Below are positions 36,010 to 48,053 of a DNA stretch of 64,000 bases, piece by piece. How positions within the stretch are numbered: position 1 is the stretch's first letter; every line of letters starts with the position of its first letter. A program made the position numbers and the translations under genes. The stretch covers positions 19,831,863-19,895,862 of the forward strand of contig NC_089280.1 in the NCBI RefSeq assembly GCF_963678975.1. Direction: 5' to 3'. This DNA comes from Dysidea avara (Eukaryota > Porifera > Demospongiae > Dictyoceratida > Dysideidae). The notes under the pieces were generated by a model, which saw only the letters and a list, made by a program, of their open reading frames with translations, made no database searches and was not told the DNA's origin.

Positions 36010-36830
36010 CATGTCTAGCACTTCTAAAGCCGTAAAAAAGGTGATCAAGACACACGATAGTGTGTCGTGCGGCCCAAGAAGCTGGCGCGCCACACCGTGA
36101 GTATATTAACAGAAAGAAAGAAAACGCAATTTTCACACCTATGTAGCTCTGTGATCCCTTATCCGATTGGAACCAAATTTGCTAGAGACGTGCCGCCCAG
36201 TTAGGGGAGTCTACATACCAAATTTGAAGAAAATCGGTCCAGCCATTTCCGAGATACGAGCGAACAAAATTTCGTTTTAATTTCTTCGTTTTTTTTCTTC
36301 TTCATCTTCATTTCGCACACTTCGCAAAATTCGCCATAAAACACGAATGCGTGCTCGGATTGGGCTGAAATTTGGCACACTTAAAGGGCTCATTAAGGCG
36401 GATCTCAGTACCAACTTTGGTAGGAATCCGATGAACATTCACGGAGTTATTACCGATTATTTGCGTAAAATAAGGTCGAAGGTCTGTCACGCCTACAGGG
36501 TAAACCCCTTGGAGGAATCAGTTGAAAATTGCTATGTAGATGGAGCAACCATCGTAGGAGTGCCTTTTTGTGGTTTGAAAGGAATCGGGATAAAGACCAT
36601 GGAGATATGACACAAAATCCAACCTGTGTCAAAAAATTACGCGATCGATTTTTATGAATGAAAAAACTATTAGTTTTCGTGTCTACCAGGCAAACCGCTT
36701 AGAGCAATGAACTGAAAATCAGTATGTAGCTGGAATAATCATCATAGAAAGTTCTTGCAGTAGTACAGAAGAATCGGATTACAAATCACTGAGTTATGAT
36801 TCGAAAGGCAACTACGTGCAGCAAATGCGA
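36010..36830. repeat. Continuation of dispersed repeat, no gene
   Basis: It starts with the continuation of the repeat interrupted at 31294. It then runs into sequence such as ccgattggaaccaaatttgc and atcggtccagccatttccga, which I take to be an abundant interspersed repeat (from recall). An isolated copy of the 28-nt motif lies at 36831-36857. The open frame at 36347-36610 has no domain. Confidence 0.4.
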
Positions 36831-37019
36831 GATCGAGATACTCTAATAGAACAGTCACCCTAATAAAGCATTCAGCTGCATGTATAATAATAATAATAAT
36901 AATAATTAACTTTACAGTGTACATATACCTACATACATACAAGTTGCAGATGTTGGTATGATACAATTGGGACATATGGCAGCACACTAATTATAACTGT
37001 ATAATTTACACAGTTATAT

Positions 37020-39500
37020 TACATTGCAAGTTAATCTGTAGGGAATTCAGCTACAAACAAGTCACCCTGTAGTCAGATCAGCTAGAAGAAGGTACCTAAT
37101 AGAGAGTTCAGCTACAAAGAAGCCATCGTGTACAGAGTTCAGCTCAAATAAATCACCCTGTAGAGAATTCAGCTACAAACAAATTGCCCTGTAGAGAGAT
37201 CAGTTACCCTGTAGAGAGTTCAGTTACAAAGAAACAATCATGCAAAGAGTTCAGATGCTAACAAATCACTCAGTACTCAGAAAGTTCCACTATGAACAGA
37301 TCACACTATAGAGAGTTCAGTTAGAAACAAGTCATCCTGTAGAGAGATCAGCTAGAAGAAGTCACATTGTAGAGAGTTCAGTTACAAAGAAACAATCATG
37401 CAAAGAGTTTAGCTGCAAACAAATCACCCAGTAAAAAGTTCCGCTATGAACAGATCACACTGTAGAGAGTTCAGTTAGAAACAAGTCATCTTGTAGAAAG
37501 ATCAGCTAGAAGAAGTTACCTTGTAGAGAGTTCAGTTACAAAGAAACAATCATGCAAAGAGTTTAGCTGCAAACAAATCACCCAGTAAAAAGTTCCGCTA
37601 ATAACAGATCACACTGTAGAGAGTTCAGTTAGAAACAAGTCATCCTGTAGATAGATCAGCTAGAAGAAGTCACTTTGTAGAGAGTTCAGCTACAAAGAAA
37701 CCACCATGTAAGAGAGTTCAGCTGCAAACAAATCACCTGTAGAGAGTTCAGCTAGGAACAAGTTACCCTGTACAGAGATCAGCTAGAAACAAGTCATCCT
37801 GTAGAGAGTTCAGCTAGAAGAAGTTACATTGTAGAGAGTTCAGCTACAAACAAATCACCCTGTAGATAGTTCAGCTAGAAGCAAGTCACCCTGTAGAGAG
37901 ATCAGCTAGAAACAAGTCACCCGTAGAGAGGTCAGCTAGAAGAAGTTACATTGTAGAGAGTTCAGCTACAAAGAAACTACCATGTAAAGAGTTCAGCAGC
38001 AAACAAATCGCCCTGTAGAGAATTTAGCTCACCCTGTAGAAAGATCAGCTAGAAGAAGTTACCTTGTAGAGAGTTCAGCTAGAAACAAATCACCCTGTAG
38101 AGAGTTCAGCTAGAAGAAGTTACATTGTAGAGAGTTCAGCTACAAGAAACTACCATGTAGAGAGTTCAGCAGCAAACAAATTGCCCTGTAGAGAATTTAG
38201 CTACAGACAAATCACCTTGTAGAAAGATCAGCTAGAAGAAGTTACCTTGTAGAGAGTTCAGCTACAAACAAATCACCCTGTAGAGAGTTCAACTAGAAAC
38301 AAGTTACCCTGTAGAGAGATCAGCTAGAAACAAGTCACCCTGTAGAGAGTTCAGCTAGAAGAAGTTACATTGTAGAGAGTTCAGCTACAAAGAAACTACC
38401 ATGTACAGAGTTCAGCTGCAAACAAATTGCCTTGTAGAGACAAACAAATCACCCTGTAGAAAGATCAGCTAGAAGAAGTTACCTTGTAGAGAGTTCAGCT
38501 ACAAACAAATCACCCTGTAGAGAGTTCAGCTAGAAACAAGTTACCCTGTAGAGAGTTCAGCTAGAAGAAGTTACATTGTAGAGAGTTTAGCTACAAAGAA
38601 ACTACCATGTACAGAGTTCAGCTGCAAACAAATTGCCCTGTAGAGACAAACAAATCACCCTGTAGAAAGATCAGCTAGAAGAAGTTACCTTGTAGAGAGT
38701 TCAGCTACAAACAAATCACCCTGTAGAGAGTTCAGCTAGAAACAAGTTACCCTGTAGAGAGTTCAGCTAGAAGAAGTTACACTGTAGAGAGTTCAGCTAG
38801 AAACAAGTTACCCTGTAGAGAGTTCAGCTAGAAGAAGTTACATTGTAGAGAGTTCAGCTACAAAGAAACTACCATGTACAGAGTTCAGCTGCAAACAAAT
38901 TGCCTTGTAGAGACAAACAAATCACCCTGTAGAAAGATCAGCTAGAAGAAGTTACCTTGTAGAGAGTTCAGCTACAAACAAATCACCCTGTAGAGAGTTC
39001 AGCTAGAAACAAGTTACCCTGTAGAGAGTTCAGCTAGAAGAAGTTACATTGTAGAGAGTTTAGCTACAAAGAAACTACCATGTACAGAGTTCAGCTGCAA
39101 ACAAATTGCCCTGTAGAGACAAACAAATCACCCTGTAGAAAGATCAGCTAGAAGAAGTTACCTTGTAGAGAGTTCAGCTACAAACAAATCACCCTGTAGA
39201 GAGTTCAGCTAGAAACAAGTTACCCTGTAGAGAGTTCAGCTAGAAGAAGTTACATTGTAGAGAGTTCAGCTACAAAGAAACTACCATGTAGAGAGTTCAA
39301 CTGCAAACAAATTGCCCTGTAGAGACAAACAAATCACCCTGTAGAAAGATCAGCTAGAAGAAGTTACCTTGTAGAGAGTTCAGCTACAAACAAATCACCC
39401 TGTAGAGAGTTCAGCTACAAGCAAGTCATCCGGTAGAGAGATCAGCTAGAAGGATCACCTTGCAGAGAGGTCAGCTACAAAGAAATCATCTTGCTTCATC
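37020..39500. repeat. 30-bp minisatellite with ~207-bp higher-order repeat
   Basis: About 80 monomers of roughly 30 bp with the core tgtagagagttcagcta followed by variable caa/gaa and cacc/tacc ends. In the left half (to about 38300) monomers are irregular. From about 38360 a fixed series of seven monomers repeats, with the marker ttacattgtagagag at about 38365, 38570, 38836, 39042 and 39249. That gives a period of about 206 bp, except one unit longer by two monomers. All frames are unlikely to be coding. No transposon ends were seen. Confidence 0.9.
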
Positions 39501-39598
39501 TTTTCTTCTTCCTGTAGTAAAGAAAAAATGACAGGTTAAAAAGCCCTAAAGCCAGCCATAGGCCGGCTTTGGGGTATACAAATACAAAAAGAAGTGAA

Positions 39599-40799
39599 AT
39601 CTAATCCAAAACAGCCAAGCTGTAAAAAAAGAGTGCGGCCCTGAGAAAGGCTATGGTGAAAAAAGATGTGAAATCCAAGGTGGCGGCCAAGAAATGGCTG
39701 TGATGGTAGGTTAATGGTAAAAATTTTAATAACAACAATTCAGGTGAATTTGGTGCCGCTTGGTCTTGGCACAAAATTCACCGGAATTGTCGTTATTAAA
39801 ATTTTTACCATTAACCTACCATCACAGCCATTTCCAGGGGCGGATCCAGGGGGGGTGCTTTGGGGGCTGAAGCCCCCCCTTCATATTTAGGCTTTACTTG
39901 ATCAATATGCTGAGTATTATAATGAAATTTTGTCTTAGCATAATTATATGATCACTAATAATACAAATACTCATAAAACCACCTTATAAACGTCTTTCCA
40001 AGGTATTATCAGTGGATTTATGCTAAAATTTATGCAACAAGGACCCGAATCAGCATTGGAGGTTTACAAGATCGAGATACTCTAATAGAGCAGTCAGCTA
40101 ACTACTCTAATAGAACATTCACTGGAAATATGTAGTTGGTTCTGTTATGGAATTTTTCCAAATCTGCCTGCACCTATACATGCAATGAAATGAATTGGTC
40201 TGTTTAAAGGGCTTCATTCATCTACTTGTGTAGTTAATATGTATGACAATACTTAATTCAGGTTCACAATTTCCATTGAAAATGCTCTCAGATTCAATCT
40301 TGTATTGTTCAAATTTCAAAATTTTCCACTTTCAACATTATTATTCTAACATGCACCTATTCAGTGTTGTGCAATTGTGAGAGGGGTGCATCATGTACTT
40401 GGTTGTCTGTACCTACCCCAAACTTTTCCATTAGCAAAATGCTTCAGAGAGCCATACCTATAATCTAAAGGCAGTATATAAAATATCTACAGACAGAAAA
40501 TATTATGAATTTTATGTGGAAATGTCTCCAAATTGCAGTGTTTTAGCATCTATTTTTCAAAAATTTCCTGGGGGGTATGCCCCCAGACCCCCCTAGTTCC
40601 AGCATGCTTTGCATGCTGGGAAGTGTGCTTCGCTACCTCTACCCAAGAGATTAGTACCTTGAGTTAGCCCCCCCCTTTTATAAATCCTAGATCCGCCCCT
40701 GATTTCTTGGCCGCCACCTTGGATTTCACATCTTTTTTCACCATAGCCTTTCTCAGGGCCGCACTCTTTTTTTACAGCTTGGCTGTTTTGGATTAGATA
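39599..40799. mobile_element. Palindromic foldback element split by a MITE
   Basis: Left arm 39599-39760. The right arm is split into 39771-39834 and 40702-40799. The arms begin atctaatccaaaacagccaa and are nearly exact complements with a loop of about 10 bp. The interruption is a separate element (39835-40701) that duplicated atttc. Non-coding. Confidence 0.8.
39835..40701. mobile_element. MITE-like element with CAGGGGCGGATCCAGG ends
   Basis: TIRs CAGGGGCGGATCCAGG and CCTAGATCCGCCCCTG, flanked by atttc at 39830-39834 and 40702-40706. The uninterrupted mirror arm shows a single atttc, which proves the duplication. The 28-nt motif is at 40069-40096. Long G and C runs lie next to the ends. The 105-codon minus-strand open frame here is not a gene. 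Confidence 0.8.
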
Positions 40800-40944
40800 T
40801 ACATATGCAAATAGAAACAAATCGACAGCAATTAGTGCTTTACAAAGGCGCGATGTAACACGGGTCACACAAAGGACTTGCAGTCTATTGTAGTGTAGAA
40901 CAAACGCCAACTACGCTACATTAAAAAGATTACTATTACCACAC

Positions 40945-41195
40945 TGTAAAAATTTAGTAGTGAATTGCTCTGCCACAATACTCACTACTTTTAAGTAGTG
41001 ACGTTCACTACTTTTTGTAGTGAACGTCACTACATTTTGTAGTGAACGTCACTACTTGGTGGTCAATGTAGTGACGTTCACTACAAAATTAGTAGTGAAC
41101 GTCACTACACAAAAATAGTGAGTATTGTGGCAGACATTAGTAGTGACGTTCACTACATTTAGTAGTGACGTTCACTAGTTTGTTTTTACTGTGCA
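40945..41195. repeat. Palindrome array built on TAGTGACGTTCACTA
   Basis: Eight or so copies of the 15-17-bp near-palindrome gtagtgacgttcactac in both orientations, separated by short A/T spacers. They are framed by a larger inverted repeat (ccacaatactcacta / tagtgagtattgtgg). Each core contains TGACGT or ACGTCA, the CREB/ATF half-site. It may be a foldback MITE interior; regulatory activity is only a possibility. Confidence 0.75.
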
Positions 41196-41199
41196 CACA

Positions 41200-41457
41200 C
41201 ACACCTATACTCTTACAAATCACTATATCACCTTACCTGCTACATTATCGAGGTTGCTATCCAGTTTTAAGTAAAAACAATCTGGGAGGTTTATTAAAAC
41301 CCACAAGCACAAAATTTTGTGGCAGTTGACATTCAAAAGTTTACAGAAATAACCTAAGAAAAACGTACACCAAATGTACTCTGTGGTAAACAAATGTACT
41401 TCCACAATGAAAATCTACAAGTAGCACTATAAAAGAAGTGAAGAAAGGCAATTTTTT
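41200..41457. other. Left flank of U2-headed array
   Basis: AT-rich sequence with no recognised gene. If this was a U2 gene, its promoter should lie here, but I see no clear proximal element. Confidence 0.3.
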
Positions 41458-41557
41458 ATCGATTCTCGGCCTATCGGCTAAGATCAAGTAGAAATAACTG
41501 TTCTTCTCGGCCTATCGGCTAAGATCAAGTAGAAATAACTGTTCTTGTCAGTGTGAA
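41458..41557 (+). ncRNA. U2 snRNA-like 5' sequence, tandemly repeated
   Basis: Two copies with a 41-bp period carry ttctcggcctatcggctaag, then atcaagtagaaataactgtt. As remembered, the human U2 5' end is TTCTCGGCC..TTGGCTAAGATCAAGT...CTGTTCTTATCAG, so the stem-loop I part and the segment after it match closely. The branch-point pairing segment (GTAGTA in U2) is not kept, so this is unlikely to be a working U2. It is the head of the LINE array that follows, and could be a target remnant or a U2-derived 5' leader. Confidence 0.65.
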
Positions 41558-41603
41558 GTCCGTTAACTGATCTGTGCGCCCCAGGCGGGTAAAACTCTGT
41601 TTG

Positions 41604-41927
41604 ATGACGCAACGAGGAAGCAAACCCAGTGGACACGATGGTGATGGACAGGCCAGAGGAGAGATGTTCCAAAAAGACGGAGAATGGACAATAGTGGTGG
41701 AAATTCCCGAGCAAACAACCTTCACCTGTCCGATATGTGTGACAAGCTTTAACATATTTTCTAGCCTTACCCGGCATCTGACATTGAAGCATCCGGGAGT
41801 TACCGTGACACTACTGCACCAATGCTGCGAGTGTGGAGAACGCTTCGGGAGCAGGAGGAAGCTGGGAAGACACAGCAAATCGCACCAGAATCTACCGGCC
41901 TCACAGCCGAAGCGCCTGGGAGACTAA
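41604..41927 (+). CDS. LINE copy A: N-terminal zinc fingers
   Basis: The frame starts at ATG 41604. Two C2H2 fingers are visible: CPICVTSFNIFSSLTRHLTLKH and CCECGERFGSRRKLGRHSKSH (first at about residue 42, second at about 75). Such fingers bind target DNA in R2-type elements. The frame is cut off by the L2/CR1-like insertion at about 41925, and its last dozen residues run into that insert. Confidence 0.8.
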   Translation: MTQRGSKPSGHDGDGQARGEMFQKDGEWTIVVEIPEQTTFTCPICVTSFNIFSSLTRHLTLKHPGVTVTLLHQCCECGERFGSRRKLGRHSKSHQNLPASQPKRLGD

Positions 41928-42612
41928 CAATCTATCTGATCAACATACTTACTTGGGAGTAATCCTTAATACATCACTATCTTGGTCACAACACATTTCT
42001 AGTATTGTCACTAAAGCATCTAAAACACTTAATTTCCTGAAACGTAACTTAAACAAATGTTCAGAACAAGTTAAAGAATCTGCTTATCTAACAATGGTCA
42101 GGCCACAACTAGAATATGCATCTGACGTCTGGGACCCTCACCAAACTGGAGATATTGTAGAGCTAGAAAAAATACAACGAAGAGCAGCACGCTGGGTAAT
42201 GAATGATTATGGTAGACTTAGTTCTGTCACCTCAATGTTAAATCAGCTTTCATGGCCAACTCTCCAGACTCGCCGCAAATTATCTCGACTACAAACTTTA
42301 CACAAAATTTTTTACCAACAAATATCACTTACAATTCCTCCATACTACCTACCAACATCACGATCCACGAGACAGTACCATCCACTGCACTACATCTTAC
42401 CACATGTATCTACCACTGCACACCAAAATAGTTATTTTTCAAGAACAATTAATGATTGGAACTCCTTACCAGTAGATCTTGTTGAAGTTGCAGATGCTGA
42501 CATTTTTAGAACTGGACTACAATCATTATTGTAATTGTGTTACATGTATTCGGGCAAATCTGAGCACACCAGCAGGGCTGACTGCTCAGTAATAATAATA
42601 ATCAATAATCAT
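41925..42612 (+). mobile_element. L2/CR1-like LINE, 5'-truncated insertion
   Basis: An open frame of about 200 codons matches the RT C-terminus of L2/CR1/Jockey-type LINEs: TYLGVILNTSLSWSQHI, MVRPQLEYASDVWDPHQ, LEKIQRRAARWV and INDWNSLPVDLVEVADADIF, ending at a TAA near 42534. A short 3' UTR and a TAA-rich repeat tail (42590-42612) follow. The open frame implies a fairly recent insertion into LINE copy A. It splits the third zinc finger from the first two. Confidence 0.85.
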
Positions 42613-43829
42613 AATCATGTTCATTCTGTGAAGAATCATTCGCGTCGGAGAGAAGCAGAAGTGGACACGAGAGGAACCAACACCCTATCCTCTTATCGAA
42701 AAAATTAGCAACGGAGGCCGCTAAAGACGCAAGGAAAGCCGCTTCGCGACCTAACGCAGCAGCATCACAGCCAGTCCCTTGGCCAGTGGAACTCGTAAAT
42801 TTACTGATCAGAGCAATGTTTGTGGTGGGAACAGAATCCAACGTTGCCCTAGCAAGGGAGATGGGTACCTCTAAAACTCCCAACCAAGTTGGAGGTGCCA
42901 AGCTAAGAATCCTTAAAAAGTACCCAGATTGGAAATCTACCTTCTCCTACCTCAACCCAGATAACAGCCCATCATCAGACTCCACACCCAGTGACAGCAG
43001 TGATGAGGAGAGCAATGAACAGGCCTCCCCACCCAGGTCAGTACCAGAGAGAGAAGATATAGAAATCATAGTACTGGAAGAGGGAGCTGCACAAACAATA
43101 GTAGTGGAAGAGGGAGCTACACAAGTGGAGCCAACAGGATCACAAGGTGAGGTAGTTACCATTGTTATTGCATATCCCCTACAGGTAGCTCTAGAATGCC
43201 CCCATTGTTGCATGAAATGGGTGGGTGATGCACTGGAGGGATACATCGAACACTTATCCTCCAGTCACAGCAACTTCACCTACTCATATATGTTTGTGTG
43301 TGCCTTGTGTGCTGCCCACACCGATACTGAACACGAGGTATTACAGCACCTAGTCAATGAACATATCCCCGACCTGGCAACACTCCCAATCTCCACCATC
43401 AAACAGGGTAAGAACACACTGTTACCTTTGCTAGAGGGTACAACTGAGAATGGAGGTGATGGGCTAACCTCCACACATCCAACATCCCCCCCTCTAAGTG
43501 ATGAGGAAGAAGTCCCACCATTGCCACCCCCTCTACCCTGTATGAGAGAGTTCATGACTCCATCAAAGGACCAACCTCAAACACCACCACTACCAGACAC
43601 CCCAGTGCCAGATGTTGGACCACCAAGTACACCATCACAACTCTACTCCCCAATATCAGATGCCCCATTACCTGTGTCACCCAGATCACCGGCTACAGTC
43701 AACAATGAACCTGCCCTACCACCAGAATCTACGTCTCCACAACCCCCTCCCCCAGGGATCCGCAGGCACCCATCTGGTGGTAGAGACAAAGATAAGGAAG
43801 CAGAAGAAAGAAAGAGGAAGCTCCAGTGT
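42613..43829 (+). CDS. LINE copy A: third finger, Myb-like and Pro-rich region
   Basis: From 42627 the frame reads CEESFASERSRSGHERNQH, the tail of the third finger (CEESFASSKGLSQHIRNQH in copy E). WPVELVNLLIRAMFVVGTES follows and resembles the Myb-like segment of R2-type proteins. Next comes a second pair of Cys/His motifs (CPHCCMKW..., CALCAAHTDTE...) and a long Pro/Ser-rich linker. The last residues belong to the BEL/Pao insertion that begins near 43830. Confidence 0.75.
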
Positions 43830-46800
43830 AGGGTAGCGGTGATAGTATAATGTAGTAGCCGGTTGTCAGACTTAACCACGGTAGGATCGCTTCATCTTCG
43901 ACGGATACAGACTGTACAATCAAGCCAGCGAGGAACTACACTACGACGCCATTTTATTCATTATAAGCACGTGCATGACATTACCTCATACATTCTAAAT
44001 ATAGCCTACTTAACTAATAACCTATACACTGCACTACGTTAAGTTGCTTAGTCAGTCCATGACATCTTCGGGGGGGGGGGGGGGGGGGGGCACCAAGTTC
44101 CTTGATCCAGGTCCTGACCTTATCTCTACCACGTTCTGCAGCTCTTCGTTTGGGACGCCCAGCCTCTCTGGTTGCATTGTTACTTGGATCACTGTTAGCT
44201 GCACTCTGGATGGATACATCCTTAACACAAGTACTGTCATTTGACAATGAATTGGTGGATACTTCCAGTGGTATCAGCCTGGCGATAGGGCGGTTGGTTT
44301 TATCCTGAGCAGTTCTGATGTTGGCAGCTCGTACCAGTCCATCATTCCCCCGTAGTAAGTCTTCAACCACCGCTAATTTCCATGAGATCCTTGGGCTGTC
44401 ATCATGTACCAGTACAATGTCACCTTGCTTAATCTGTTGAACATTATTCCCAGAAGCTCTATGGTGTTCTCTGAGAGAGGTGAGATACTCATGTCTCCAA
44501 CGTGACCAAAATTGACTAAGAAGAGCTGCTTGTAAGCGTGCTCTTTGATTCACTTCTGAGTAGTCACCAAAGGTAGGATCATCTATGTCTTGTTCTGTCA
44601 CCTGTTCATGAGGAAGAGACACAATACGGCGTCCATGCAGCAGTTGTGATGGAGTCAGTGGTTCAAGGTCATTTAATTCACAGGAAACATATGTCAGGGG
44701 TCGGTCGTTCAGAATAGCCTCTACCTCCGCTATCAGCGTTTGAAGGACTGCTAAGGTGACCCTTGATCTTCCAAGTACCTTCTTCAGAGCCATCTTAGTG
44801 AGTCCAATGAGACGCTCCCACCAGTCACCATACCAGGGAGCACGCTTTGGTATGAAGCACCACTGAACCCCTTGTCTCCCTAGCATGTCTGCAAGATGGT
44901 CTGACTGTAGGAGTCGTTGTAGCTTTTCTGCTGCTGCTGTATAAGTGGAAGCATTGTCTGACACAAGGATCTGTGGTAAGGATCTACGACTGGCAAATCT
45001 CCTAAACGCTAGAAAAAATGTCTCCACACTCAGGTCTGTCACAATTTCAAGGTGGATTGCCCGGGTTGTGGCACATGTAAACAGGCAAACATACACTTTG
45101 GATTCTGTGCTGGAGTTCCGTACATACAGTGCCCCAGTAAAGTCTATTCCAGTAATGGAGAAAGGATCTGACTCACATGTGCGGATCTCTGGTAGGGGTG
45201 GAGGGTCTGGGACAGCATATGGCTTTCCACTGTGTTTACGACAAATTACACAATGACGTAGTAGTGATTTGATCCGTTGTCTAGCAGTGGGGATCCAGAA
45301 TCTCTGCCGTATGGCTGTTAGAGTAGCATTAGTCCCAGCATGAAACAATCGTAAATGCACGCTGTGAATGACAAGTGATGTTAAGGTGTGTTTGGGTGGG
45401 AGTAGAAGTGGAAACTTAGCTGTTTTGCTGAGAGGGGCGTTATGTATTCTGCCACCACAACGAAGCATGTGATCTTCATCCAAAAACAGACGGAGTTGCC
45501 TAACAAGTGGAAGTCTCTTAGCAGTTGATGACGGAGAGGTGAGGCTTGCAATCTCCTTGGAATACATTTCTTCTTGGCATTGTTTCACCCATGTGACCAG
45601 GGCATGATGTAGCTCTAATGGTGTCAGTGGACCAGTAAGCCTCCCCTGTGGTTGCTTCCTACAGTTGGTGATAAATCTGCAAAGATAAGCTGTGACTCCC
45701 AAAAGCCTGGATAGTGTGCTGTAATTAGATATGCCAATAATGTGGTGAATATGTATGGTACCTGCACTCCTTTGAAGGGTGGTTGGGTTGAAGGTGGTCA
45801 CAGTTACAGCCAATGCTTGCATTTCAATGTTGGGTGAAGATTGCCAAACAGGCCAACTATTTTCAGAAGGTAGCCATTGGGGCCCATGGATCCACAACAT
45901 CGACGACTTCAGTTGTGAGGAGGAGATCCCTCTGGTAAGCAAATCTGCAGGATTGTCCTGTGTTGGACAGTATCTCCAGCTTTCTGATCCTGAGAGTTCA
46001 AGAATCTGAGTGACCCGATGAGCCACAAAGACGTTGTTCGATTTCTGTCCCATAATCCAATGAAGGGCGATTTGGCTGTCTGACCAAAGCTGAATGGAGA
46101 GGTTGAGAGTGGTAAGAGCTTGTAATATAAAACTGCATAATCGTGCTGCTGTAAGTGCACCCATCAATTCAAGTTTTGGTAGAGTGAGTGGCTTGAGGGG
46201 GGCAACTCTGGACTTTGCCATGATGAAGGAAGTGTTACTGCCTCTACATATGAAGGCCACTGCTCCATAGGCTGTGAGACTGGCATCAGCAAATACATGG
46301 AGCCTATCAGGTTGCTTGGAGGCACTCACTGTAGGGGAGTATTGTCTTGGGATCTGTACACTCTTGGCTTCTTGGATGTTCTCTGCTATGTTTAACCACT
46401 GTTTCTGGTCCTCATCAGATAATGGCTCGTCCCAGTCCACATTGCGTTGCCACAATGACTGCATAAAGGTCTTGGCTCTAATGGTCACTGAGGATAACAA
46501 TCCTAGTGGGTCGAAGATCTTACATGATTCTCTCAAGACTTCTCTCTTCGTGACAAGTGAGGTTACACTAGGAATCGGTGACTTAGACATGAGAGATAGT
46601 GTGTCTGTCTATGTATCCCACTGTAGCCCTAGAACATTGACTGGGTTGTTGGCATCCACTACCTTGTCCTTAGATGCTTGCTCTGTGAGTTGGGGGCTAT
46701 TAGAGGCCCAGCTCCTCAAATTCAAGTTGGCATCCTTCATTATGGAGCGAGCATCATTGTAGTATGAGACAGCCTCTGATTCTTATTGGCACCCGGACAC

Positions 46801-48053
46801 TATGTTATCCACATACAGATTGGCAAGCATGTTCTGTGCAGTGGGAGATCTGTACTGAGACAAATGGCAGTGTAAAGCAGCATTCAACATGAAGGGTGAA
46901 CATACGGCACCAAATAGGACTACCTTGAATCTGTATGTTACCAACTCACTTTCTGGGTTCTGTGGATCACTCAGCCAGAGAAATCTAGTGTAGTCTCTAT
47001 CATCTTCATGTAGAGAGATGTGCAGAAATTCCTTCTCTATGTCTGTGCAAACTCCAACAGGATGACTCCGGAATTGCAGAAGGATACAGCACAAATCATT
47101 TAGTTGGGGTTCACCTGTGAGTAGACAGTCATTCAGACTGGGTTGGTCTCTTGCTTGATGGCAGCTGCAATCATAAACTATACGTATCAGAGTAGTCGAT
47201 GATTCTTTGTGAACAGGATGATGTGGAATATAATGGCATCTCACAGAATTGGTTATGTGTTGTATTCTCTCAATAAAGCCGCGGAGTTCCTGATCCACTA
47301 GAATCTCACTGTACTTGTTAAGTAAAGGAGGGGTTAGTGCCAACTTGCGGGCCAGTGCTCTAGTGCGGTGGGCACAGGTGGAAAAATTAGTGGGAAGAGG
47401 TGGGTGGCTATCCTTCCACGGGAATCGAGCACTGTATGAACCATCAGACAGACGCTCCACATTATTGGTAATATACGTATCCAGGAAACTGTTGGTGAGT
47501 TCATCTTTAGGAGTGATTCCCACTGATTCTACAGACCAGAACTGTTCCAGGTTGGGAGTTGGTTGGGTCGCCACATGAAATGTGTTAGCAACTATCTTCC
47601 CTTGAGTGGTTGTCTCCAACGGGCCTGAGAGTAGATAGCCAAGCTTGGATCCCACAGCTGTGGGTCCATTGCCTCTGATGACATGGTCCTCCACTATGTT
47701 CCAGTACTGGTCAGCTCCAATGAGCAGGGTGATGGAGAATTGTTCATCTGAGGAGATTGGATGTGCCAATTGTAGCCCAGCTAGGTAAGGGAGATTGACA
47801 ATTGCCTTGTGGTCCACAGTGTGTATTGGTGCAGCAATCGTGGGAACAATAAGAACAGTTAGCGGAATCACCTTACCAGAAATACCATGGAGGTTAATTG
47901 TAGCAACGTCCAACTTGGTAATGCTACTAGTTCCAGTACCAAACGTGGACAGTGAAAGTTCCACAGTGTCATGTGGCTGCACTTGTAGGCAGTCTGCTAC
48001 TCCTTTGGTAAGGAAGGAGCGCTGGGACCCCTCATCAAAGAGGACAAGCTTTC
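43830..48053 (-). mobile_element. BEL/Pao LTR retroelement fossil inside LINE copy A
   Basis: An LTR-class fossil on the minus strand, BEL/Pao family. Parts recognised, in order of its own transcription: aspartic protease and reverse transcriptase (47982 down to about 46783), RNase H (about 46590-45900), integrase with its zinc-binding segment (about 45300-44500) and a 3' terminal region at 43830-44010. A gag region and a second long terminal repeat were not recognised. It carries an unusual poly-G run at 44071-44090. It is incomplete, with a few breaks, but long stretches remain open, so it is relatively young. It interrupts LINE copy A between 43829 and about 48054. Confidence 0.85.

Noticed and set aside
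35650-36100. Repetitive open frames near the 18-bp repeat as a coding gene
   Set aside because: They exist only because 18 is a multiple of three; both frames are equally open.
37020-39500. CRISPR array
   Set aside because: The repeats are contiguous ~30-bp monomers without unique spacers, in a eukaryotic context.
40593-40910. Minus-strand open frame of 105 codons
   Set aside because: It spans the end of a MITE-like element and a foldback arm.
41458-41557. Functional U2 snRNA gene
   Set aside because: The branch-point pairing region is not conserved, the sequence is a tandem of partial copies, and the 3' two-thirds of U2 are absent.
42947-43923. Minus-strand Ser/Gly-rich open frames opposite the LINE linker
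   Set aside because: They are shadows of the Pro-rich linker on the plus strand.
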